A DNA stretch of 64,000 nucleotides, taken from NCBI GenBank assembly GCA_031308135.1, contig JAHLJT010009436.1:119476678-119540677 (forward strand). Direction: 5' to 3'. The stretch is from Acheta domesticus (Eukaryota; Arthropoda; Insecta; Orthoptera; Gryllidae). Positions 57,115 through 64,000 of the stretch are shown here, in pieces. Position 1 is the first letter of the stretch, and each line of letters opens with the position of its first letter. The position numbers and the translations under genes were made by a program. Below the pieces are notes generated by a model, which was not told where the DNA came from, ran no database searches, and saw nothing but the letters and a program-made list of their open reading frames with translations.

Positions 57115-59354
57115 CATTATTGTCATGTGCTTTATATAGTAAACTAATGGTGCTACAACAGCACATACTCTCCCGTATTATTGGAAACAGCTATGTAAGA
57201 TTGAAATATTGCACCTTCTTCCCTACTAATATCTTAGCTATTATTTGAAAACTCAACCAAGAAGCGAATGACTGTTTCCATCGCAGTGTTGTCAAAACTA
57301 TGTGAATTCTACAACTGCATAAAAAAGTTTTGTAAACTTGTATTGAAGAAACAGAAGCCTGATACCATTCAGCTATATCAAGCCACAACAATGACGCGTA
57401 ATTCACAGAAATTTGCGACAGCGGAACGGAATAACGGAATGCCTTGCGGAATGAAACAATTGTTGCATTCCCTGCATTGTCGATACTCCCTTGAGCTAGC
57501 AATTTTATTTCAAATATTTGAAAATGGCTGTCTGAAGCGCAGTAAATTTGCAGCGGGCTATTATGTTTGTCACGAAATTATAGAAAACTGCTAATATTTT
57601 CAAAAAATTAAGCATGATCTTATTTGAAGATGTATTTTTGATAAATATATTTCATTGAGGAAACTAGCTACCATCTATCTCCGCTGAAAACCCATTCTTT
57701 GACATTTTCTCAATTCTTCGGTTTCCTAATGATAATATTAATTTTAGAATATATTATATATATTAATATTTAAACGAAAATATTAATTTTAGAATATTAA
57801 AGAAACCAAAAAACTCTGTCCTAAATGGCAATTTTCTTTTAAAAATGTATAGCGGTTTTCAAGAAAATGGCGCCATTGGTTAAGTTTTATTTGAAGTCGT
57901 TTGAAGCACTTACATTCACAAATATATGTTTACAAATTGCTGGTAATGTGCGTATTAATTTCAAAAAATACATTTTTGTAATTTTTGAAAAAAACAAAAA
58001 TACCCAAAAATGAACTTTACGTCATATTAAAGAGTGCGATTAGCAGTATCCGTACGAAAAGTTTGAAGAAAAAATTTGGAGCCATTTATGAGAAAACGGC
58101 GTTTAAGCGTTTCTGAAAATGCGGAATTTTGAGCTAGTTTTCACAGAAAACGGTTTTAGTTTTCAGGAAACTTTACTTGACATTATTTAAAACACATTTA
58201 CTCATTCATATAATAATTTCAACAAATCGCCGCTAGTGTAAATATTAACCACGTGAGAGGCAAGTAAAAAAAATATTTTTGCAATTTTTGAAAAAACAAA
58301 ATAATAGAGCAATATGGCGTTAATGTTATCTCATAGAGAGCATTAGTCACTACACTTACCAAAAGTTTAAAGAAAAAATTTGACGCCGGTTTTTAGAAAA
58401 TCTTGTTTTAGTATTTATTTTTTTTGTTGCACATATTGCACGCAATATAGCGCGAAAACTACTTAAGTTTTCAAAAAAATGTTCATGACCTTAAAGAAAG
58501 AACTTACTAAGAAGAACAATTGGTACTTGTAAGAAGACGCTGAATAAAATTCAACCTTTCGCAATTTTCGAAAATTTAGTTATCCGTGAAAATCAGACCT
58601 ATGCCATCTCAATAAGTGTATTTTATTCCATTCTTACAAGAAGTTTAAAGAAAAAATTGGAGCCCTTTTTGAGAAAATTTTAAAAACGTCCGGGGGGCTT
58701 CATGTAAAGTACCCCCCAAAATTAAAATACCAGTTTCAAATTCAAGGGGCCACGAGATCAACCAGATCGAAAAATTTTGAAGAAAATCGGCTGAGTGGTT
58801 TAGTCGCTAGCGTTTACAGACGGACGGACGGACAGACGGACGGACAGACGTTTTGCTTTCAATTGGTTTTTCGGCATCAAGGGCCCACAAAATAGGAATT
58901 CTGGCTGCACCACGTGTTAGGAGTTTTTTTTTATTTAGCAACTGGATTTATCCACTTTTTCGTTACCAGGGCCCTATAATATGAGTTTTTCTACCGAAAA
59001 TCCGCCGTTTTTTTTCGCGCAGCATTACATAACTTTCCCTATACTATACATACGTACGTATAGTATACGGGAAATTGAAAATGGCTCAAACGTAGGTTCA
59101 TATCGCCTACGACAGGCCGTGCAGAAAGCCTGTGCCGAGGCGAGGCGAGGCGCGGGCGCGCGTACCAGGAGCAGCAGCAGGTGGCGCGGAGCGGCGGGCG
59201 GCGTGCAGCGCGCGGGCGGCGCCGCCCCGCGGGGCGTCGCACACAGCAGCACGCGCTGCACGCGCAGCTCGTAGGCCGCGTGCAGGCGCTGCTCCGGCAA
59301 CCACAGCACGCGCCCGAACAGGGCGTCCTCCCGCGCGAACGCTCCCACGTAGTC
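47546..59354 (-). CDS. FRAS1/FREM-like extracellular matrix protein, C-terminal exons (partial)
   Basis: Family role: very large basement-membrane-associated proteins (CSPG and Calx-beta repeats, C-terminal membrane anchor) that link epithelium to matrix. Exon at 59166-59354 (63 codons, phase 0): FAREDALFGRVLWLPEQRLH, AAYELRVQRVLLCA, PPAAPRHLLLLL. Exon at 51418-51597 (60 codons, phase 0): DREHYDIIDESFNQVNFNAS, FASDSPSMTLLDSYSSVDGF, TFEVAPLYSPGTEQLQWHLQ. Exon from 47808: VLYIIKPSQQRTRRWTIQRL, then a membrane helix GPALVLLFIILLITSGLLY and a short tail to TAG at 47546. The joined order 'YLC...RFLLLDR...NASFAS...VDGFTFEV...W-LQV-YII...TM' follows the vertebrate FRAS/FREM C-terminus. Acceptors and donors fit GT-AG. 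In the last exon the frame slips by one at an A-run (about 47688-47692). CAG|GTATAG at 47552 could be a donor to a further tail exon. The first exon is very GC-rich. Upstream exons are not seen in the window. Confidence 0.72.
48490..49065 (+). repeat. R1 dispersed repeat, right-end copy in the FREM-like intron
   Basis: It matches 58440-58995: TTGTAGGAAGACGC, GCAATTTTCGAAAA, GGGGCTTTATGTAAAGTA, GATTTGAAATTCAGGGAGCC, AGAAAATCGGCTGA, GACGGACAGACAGAGG, CGTAACCAGGGTCCTGTATT. Confidence 0.75.
49143..49811 (+). repeat. Possible LTR with GC-rich transcribed region and 90-bp tandem duplication
   Basis: It begins TGTTGGCACC, contains TTTGGCGCCG, a possible core promoter (CCCCTACTTAAGCGGGAGCG) followed by GCAGTGAGAGCAGAGACAG, and ends with AATAAA (49762) and TTTGAACACA. 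A unit of about 90 bp starting GCGCCGTGGAGACGCGCG occurs twice (about 49531 and 49621). The layout fits U3-R-U5 of a solo LTR, but the flanks do not show a target duplication, so an unrelated CpG-rich repeat is possible. Open frames here are composition effects. Confidence 0.35.
49812..51417. other. FREM-like intron sequence, unassigned
   Basis: AT-rich and without gene or repeat signature, apart from the donor side of the exon at 51418. Confidence 0.35.
52016..52080. repeat. (CCGT)n microsatellite
   Basis: About ten near-perfect CCGT units with a degraded tail. The same tetranucleotide occurs within R1 right ends, so this may be an R1 remnant. Confidence 0.9.
52384..52546 (-). pseudogene. 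Fragment of an older LINE copy beside its relative
   Basis: Minus-strand reading gives MFKKSWREKELMGN and RSFMRLKKEGMKPLSEAVVI, matching MLKKSWRNKPLHGQY and QSFMWLKRGRMKPESEALVI encoded at about 53318-53465 in the neighbouring LINE. It ends exactly where the (AAT)n tail of that LINE begins, so the newer copy probably landed in the older one. Confidence 0.7.
52547..55610 (-). pseudogene. R2/R4-group non-LTR retrotransposon with restriction-like endonuclease, damaged
   Basis: Minus-strand order: an N-terminal part with WTRDELKEVMCFYHAMR and LASQRRYILSSGKFTAEQ; HRREDFRVQNRLFETDAMRF; RT domain with SWKSPGVDKIQIYW, NYRPITCLPVMYKLITAAIA, WIDYQKVFHSVPHDWV; then IQDLEPGKTCKYMGIEECET, RKLLTMQHVAHPRADVHRLY and VSRKEGGRVLRQIEASW; a CCHC finger CHICQEHVETIDHIVSAC; and the endonuclease RHDR...NKPD...VDVAVPCDQNVVTKEAEK, ending at 52676. 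The 3' end is an (AAT)n tail at 52547-52580. CCHC followed by RHD and KPD is the signature of restriction-like-endonuclease LINEs. Damage: the RT stretch holding the YxDD active site is deleted at about 54060, a 1-nt insertion lies in KPD near 52982, and other frame changes occur at about 54500-54640 and 55520-55560. Confidence 0.85.
55611..55966 (-). other. Probable 5' part of the damaged LINE
   Basis: Minus-strand sequence upstream of the recognisable LINE protein, moderately GC-rich. I see no intact zinc finger or start. It probably belongs to the element as far as the (TTA)n run at 56434. Confidence 0.35.
55967..56143. mobile_element. Small inverted-repeat element, family M3
   Basis: The left arm TATACTGCGATATTTTTAGG, AGCGACTGTGACAGAAATCA pairs with the right arm GATTTCTGTCACAGTCGCTC, CTAAAAAAATCGCAGTGTA. 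The outermost 15 bases resemble family M1 (TATACTGCGATTTTTGTAGG) but the rest differs. TA is at both edges. It is nested in the 5' region of the LINE. Confidence 0.8.
56434..56481. repeat. (TTA)n microsatellite
   Basis: About 16 TTA/ATT units. It lies next to the 5' side of the LINE, and a similar run is at 57082-57117. Confidence 0.95.
56482..57384. other. FREM-like intron sequence, unassigned
   Basis: AT-rich. A 61-codon frame at 56791-56976 has no motif. A (TTA)n run is at 57082-57117. Confidence 0.35.
57385..59073 (+). repeat. R1 dispersed repeat, most complete plus-strand copy
   Basis: It starts with the R1-linked module (57385-57600), continues with the CTACCATCTATCTCCGC and TTCGGTTTCCTAATG left part, then the quasi-tandem ATGGCGTTTAAGCG-type units. 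The right end has GGGGGGCTTCATGTAAAGTA, a GACGGACGGACAGACGG microsatellite (58816-58850), GCAGCATTACATAACTTTCC and TATACTATACATACGTACGT to about 59073. The right end resembles the left end of family copies (CTTTCCCGTAT), suggesting terminal inverted repeats. It ends 93 bp from the FREM-like exon. Confidence 0.75.
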
Positions 59355-59389
59355 CTGGGGACACACGGTCGCAACGGGCACTTTGGGGC

Positions 59390-60296
59390 GTCATATAGAT
59401 GTTTCACAGTCCGCAAGGGGAGTCTATCACGTTGGCAACATTCAGTAGAGTTTATTCAGATCCGTTCGCTGTAACTTCACTGCGCATGTAAACAAACTTT
59501 GAATGTATCCCTCCGCCCTGTAGTTGTAGAATTGGCTGCGCCATTCGCGCCACGACCAATATTCAAATGCTGGCATGTGTCGCAGCCAGAACTGTCATAA
59601 TATATTATTTTCACTAGTACTTCTTTAATACGCCCAAAATACCAGCCAAAACATGCAGATAATTTGCGAAAAGATCACAGTACTTCTATTTACGATGTGC
59701 TCTCGCAAGGTAGCGGTGAAATATTGTCCAAAGCACTGTCTGGAAAATGATCACTGGAATAACTGACCCCCGTATTAATAATTATTTCTTCTGTTAAAGT
59801 GTCACATGCAATAACTGCCTACCACATTTGTAAGAATCTGAACAGCTAGCTTGATAACAAACCACAGCTTCATTCTTTACAATTTAATTTTAAATTTCAA
59901 AATATTTAAATTGTTATTCAAAAGTAATTTTCACAGTCACACGAATAAGAACAACAAAAATCAATTCTATCATCACAAATAATATTTTATCACACTTTTG
60001 TTAAATTTCTGGCACAAAAACACCATTACAGAAGTTTTGGAAATAGTTCCAAGAATTCTGCAGCAACACCATTTATGCAGCAGTTTTATTTACTACTGAA
60101 AACATTACACTTTAAACACTTGAATTATAACTGTATTTCAATGTCATCATAAGGGATAATTTCATTTGGAACATGTACAAGCAAAATATCAACTGTATGA
60201 AAGAAGCCAGTATAACAATACTCATTATTGATTACAATGTGTAGCACTGACTTATATATTTCAAAACTTCTGAACCACAAGGCACCAACTTCACTA
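59390..60296. other. Unassigned sequence
   Basis: Upstream (minus sense) of the GC-rich FREM-like exon. No further exon is recognised; AT-rich from 59560. Confidence 0.35.
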
Positions 60297-60690
60297 AGGT
60301 CCGATTAAATTAAGAAGGTGATTGACATTTGTGAGTGGAGGGGAGCGACGTTGCCAGGTCGCAAACCACTGAGCACGTGTTACCGGAACACGAAAACAAA
60401 CACTTCAAAAAATACGTGTGAAAGTGTAAAAAATACGACAAAAGCTTAACCTCAACGCAACTCATCATAACACAGTACACAATGCGCGCACAGCACAGGC
60501 AGAAACGCGGGCGGCGCGGCGGCAGGGAAGTCGCTGTGCGATGCTCAAATGTTCCCCGTGTTCGGCAGTGGCAACTGAGCGACTTGACACGTCACGTTTT
60601 GTCTCTCTGGTTGGCAGCTGCCATGGAAACGGGAGAGGCGTCCTGACGTCACACAGAACTGTCAATCACCTTCTTAATTTAATCGGACCT
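60297..60690. mobile_element. 394-bp element with perfect 31-bp inverted ends and TA duplication
   Basis: Ends AGGTCCGATTAAATTAAGAA, GGTGATTGACA and the exact complement. It is flanked by TA on each side (60295-60296, 60691-60692), the target of Tc1/mariner elements. The interior is CG-rich (GGGCGGCGCGGCGGCAGGG near 60509) and non-coding, hence a MITE. Confidence 0.9.
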
Positions 60691-60692
60691 TA

Positions 60693-62439
60693 CAAGGTTT
60701 GAAATTGTAGAATATTGTTTTATTTTTTTCTGTAGACCCATTGAACTTACCCTCTCAATGATTAAATGTTTTTAAGTCAGTTGGAAAATATAAATAATGT
60801 TTAATTTAAAAAAAGATTTGTTAATGTATGATTTTTATCTGACTTCTTTCCAATATTGTAGTTTCCATCATTGAATGGCCTTAAATTTAAGAATTTTTTT
60901 CATTCACTTTATGTTCATTTCCTCCTTTTCTTTGCCTATACACATAACGTTACTCTTATCAATGTTTATCTTCCTACCCTATATCCTCCAGTGCCCACTC
61001 AGTTATCATCTCTTGCGGCTCTCTTGGATTTTTGACAAGCAATAAATATCATCCACCTACACCATGGTTTGTATCCATACAGGCCTCTATTATTTTACAT
61101 TCGGTTAAATTACAGTAGCGTATAGTTAATTAAGCAAGTTTCCTACGTTTGTAAAATCTATTTTTTATTTTTCTTCGTACATAGGCAATGAACACATAAT
61201 AACTAGGGAATAGAATTTATTGTAATAAAAAAGCAAAATATGTTTTTATTTTTTCCAAAATATGTAAGGAACAATAGCAAAAAATAATAAAAATTCATTA
61301 TTGTGTTTAAAATTACTCCTTACAAGCATTTTAAAATTTCTGAACAGAAAATTTTGTTGATAGGTCTTAAATGGGTTTGAAGTGTTCGAAAGAAAGTTCT
61401 GCGTCTACAGAAGATTTGAACACTAGACTTCATCTCAGAATATGAGTTTTATTTAAGAGATAAAATATGTACTTAGTATGTACAATGTTATTTATGAAGA
61501 TCTGTCTCACAAGTGTAGTCATACCATGAAGCCCAATGATATGTCCCAGAAAGAGAGGCAGAAGGGGGAAGTAAGGGAACACCCCCCCCCCAATACAATG
61601 CTGTTTAATAATTATCTGTGAAAAATATTTGCCAGATTGCAATTGAGTTACGCATGGGCTCAGAAGCATGAGGAAGCACGTGGTTAAGATTACTTCTGTG
61701 TCAAAAACATCTGCTCAACCTTAATACCGAGAAGCTATTTCCTTGATGTGGGGGGAGGGGAGATGAATGTCTTGTAAAGTTACAAAAATATTGAGTGCAT
61801 CATTCCTGAAAAATTATTATTTACTTAAAAATTCATTCCCTGATAATAACTATATAGAACTTCCAAAACATGTAATCTTGAAATCTTTATAGATAAACTA
61901 AACTACAAGCTTATGTCGGAAAACATCTAGCAAGAGCAAAGGGTCAATAAATGACCAATCAGTTTAACAAATAATTTTAAATGCCTTTATTATGTATTAA
62001 GTTTTTGACACTTCTCAAATTTTAAAATGCAATTCCAGAGTTGAATCAAATTTTACAAAATTGTGGCAGTCTCTACATTCCTGTACAGAGCAGATCTCAT
62101 GTCAGACAAATTCTAAGAATACAAATAGCTACAATAAGGTCTTGCTATCAATCTTTCTTGTACAAGGACTGACCAAATTCTGAATGATAAAGTGAGATGC
62201 AAACTGAGTATTTAAAGCATATTGAAAGATATCAAGGATTACCAGAAAAAATGACCATTCCATATGGAAAGAAAGAATGGATTAAAGTAGGTTTCCAAAA
62301 ATGTTATGTACTTACAGTTCACAGGAAAAGAAAAAGCAACTAAAGTGATTACAGATCCACAGGAAAAAAATCACAAATAAAGTGATTTTTACATTATTTA
62401 ATTACCCTTGTTTACTTTCACTTTTTACTTTCCCGTATA
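60693..62439. other. Unassigned AT-rich sequence
   Basis: There are no open frames of note and no repeats apart from a C-run near 61585 and a G-run near 61750. No FREM-like exon was recognised. Confidence 0.35.
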
Positions 62440-63923
62440 CGTACGTATACACGGAGTGATATACGTAGTATAGGGAAAGTTATGTAATGCTGCGCGAAAA
62501 AATGGCCAATTTTCGGCGGAAAAAAATTAATTGCCGGGCCGTGAAAACGAATAAGTGGGACAAAACCAGTTGCTAAATTAAGAAAAAAAATCCCCTAACA
62601 CGTGGTGTAGCCAGAAACCCTGTTTTCTAGGTCCTTGATACCGAAAACCCAATTGAAAGGAAAACGTCCGTCTGTCCGTCCGTCCGTCCGTCTGTGAACA
62701 CTGCTAGCGCCTAAACCATACGTACGATTTCTTCCAAAATGGATATTCCCCGATCGATCTGATTCTAGTCGAAGCTTGAGATTTTGAAAAAGATTCTTCA
62801 AAATTTCGGGGACTTTATATGAAGCCCCCCCGGGGATTTTCAAAATTTTTTCTTTAAATTTTCTTGTATGAATAGGAGTTAAAATACACTTTTTAACATG
62901 CCATAGGTCCGATTTTCACGTACAGCTCTGAATTTTTCGAAAATTTTGAAAGTTTGATTTTTTTCGGTTGTGTCTTTCTCCAAACTTACAAAATTGAAGA
63001 TAGGAATGTTTTCTTCAAATAAAATTTGTTCGCATACTGAGTTCTTTCATAAAGGTCCTGTAATGTTTTTTACAAAATTTTGGTAGTTTTGTGCAATATT
63101 GCGTGCAATGTGTGCAATTTTAAAAAAATTACAAAAACAAGATTTTCTCAAAAAACGGCTCCAAATTTTTTCTTGAACACTTTTAGTAGGGATAGAGGTA
63201 AATGTACTCTATCAAGACATAAATCCATTTTGGTCTATCGGTGGTTTTTTTCAAAAATTACAAAAATTGTAAATTTTTTACTTGTCTCTCACGTCGTTAA
63301 TATTTACGTTATCGGCGATTTTTTTCACATTAGTATATTTACGAGTACATGTGCTTTAAATAATGTCAAGTAACGTTTCTCGAAAACACTACCGTTTTCT
63401 GTGAAAAGTAGCTCAACATTTCGCATTTTCAGAAATGCTCAAACGCCATTTTCTCTATATGGCTGCAATTTTTTTTGAAACTTTTGTAACGGATAGTGCT
63501 AATTACACTCTTTAGTATAGCGTAAAGTTTATTTCGTTTTTTTTTTTTAAAATTAAAAATTAAGATCTCTGACATCTTTAATATGCACTTTTGGCAATTT
63601 TAAAGAATATGTGAGTAAGTGCTTCAAATAACTTCAAATAAAGTATTTTGAAAACTCAAAAATTTTCTGTGAAAATGAGCTTCAAATTTCGCATTTTTAG
63701 TAGTGCTAAAACGCCATTTTCTCTTAAACGGCACATAATTTTTAAAAGAAAATTGCCATTTACGGCTAGGTTTTTGTGTTCTTTAATATTCTAAAATTAA
63801 TTTTTGGCTACCAATAGGAAACCGAAAAATTAAGAAAATGACAAAAAATGTACTTTTGGCGGTGATAGATGGTAGCTGGCAAGAAAGAGTATGTGGCAAT
63901 TCCGAATAGCTAGCGAAGACCCC
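62440..63923 (-). repeat. R1 dispersed repeat, minus-strand copy cut by the gap
   Basis: Reverse-oriented copy. It begins at the right end (ACGTATACACGGAGTGATAT, GGGAAAGTTATGTAATGCTG), then a CCGTCTGTCCGTCCGTCCGT microsatellite (62668-62694), the quasi-tandem body, and the left-end sequence up to the N run. The last 550 bp match 22610-23215 closely. Confidence 0.8.
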
Positions 63924-64000
63924 NNNNNNNNNNNNNNNNNNNNNNNNNNNNNNNNNNNNNNNNNNNNNNNNNNNNNNNNNNNNNNNNNNNNNNNNNNNNN
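63924..64000. other. Assembly gap at the window end
   Basis: 77 Ns to the window edge, cutting the R1 copy. The gap falls inside a high-copy repeat, as is usual for short-contig scaffolds. Confidence 0.95.

Noticed and set aside
57268..57594. 108-codon plus-strand frame
   Set aside because: It overlaps a module shared with 23320-23620, where the frame is not kept, so it is not under coding constraint.
59039..59474. Several overlapping frames over the GC-rich block
   Set aside because: They are shadows of the FREM-like exon in other frames; only the frame with splice sites and family motifs is kept.

Overview
This is animal nuclear DNA, most likely from an insect or other arthropod. Three split genes lie in 64 kb of AT-rich, transposon-dense, mostly non-coding sequence with two assembly gaps (2962-3061 and from 63924). 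Introns are long (5.9 kb, 7.6 kb). Helitrons, hAT, Tc1/mariner-like, fold-back, LTR, non-LTR and tRNA-derived SINE sequences are all present. There is no operon, CRISPR array or prokaryotic gene. An intact DNA polymerase beta excludes Drosophila-like flies, which lack it; I cannot name the species.

Host genes. (1) ALG14 (minus, 13446-14122) is the ER membrane subunit of the second enzyme of dolichol-linked oligosaccharide synthesis. It is intronless here and carries a 2-nt frameshift. (2) DNA polymerase beta (plus, 27462-34758) has seven exons that join to a complete 336-residue protein with all catalytic residues; intron 5 appears to be a GC-AG intron filled with transposons. (3) The C-terminal end of a FRAS1/FREM-type extracellular matrix protein (minus) has exons at 59166-59354, 51418-51597 and about 47546-47808, the last encoding a membrane anchor; the rest of the gene lies to the right of the window or is not recognised. 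A short ORF at 12690-12998 (minus) looks coding but I do not recognise it. The three genes do not form a pathway.

Layout. 1-8.5 kb: decayed DNA transposons, including a hAT element (4671-6014) with its own target duplication and a solo LTR inserted in its transposase. 8.5-10.5 kb: a 2-kb fold-back element flanked by a perfect 12-bp direct repeat. 10.5-15 kb: ALG14 with two small inverted-repeat elements upstream. 15-19 kb: non-autonomous Helitrons with purine-rich tails. 18.6-24.2 kb: two inverted 450-bp copies of a GC-rich repeat enclosing a large non-coding family (called R1 here), which also forms a 1.36-kb palindrome. 24-27.3 kb: Helitron helicase relict between direct repeats, THAP-domain relicts and small inverted-repeat elements. 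27.4-36 kb: POLB. 36-47 kb: small inverted-repeat elements, a SINE, a truncated LINE and much unassigned sequence. 47.5-59.4 kb: the FRAS/FREM-like gene, whose introns hold R1 copies, an LTR-like block and a damaged LINE with a restriction-like endonuclease. 59.4-64 kb: one TA-flanked inverted-repeat element and another R1 copy.

No new defence or metabolic system is visible. The most interesting items are the GC-AG intron, small elements with different ends but a shared core placed about 150 bp upstream of two genes, the large R1 family and its palindrome, and the nested or deleted transposons. Family names come from recognising conserved motifs by eye; no search was run.
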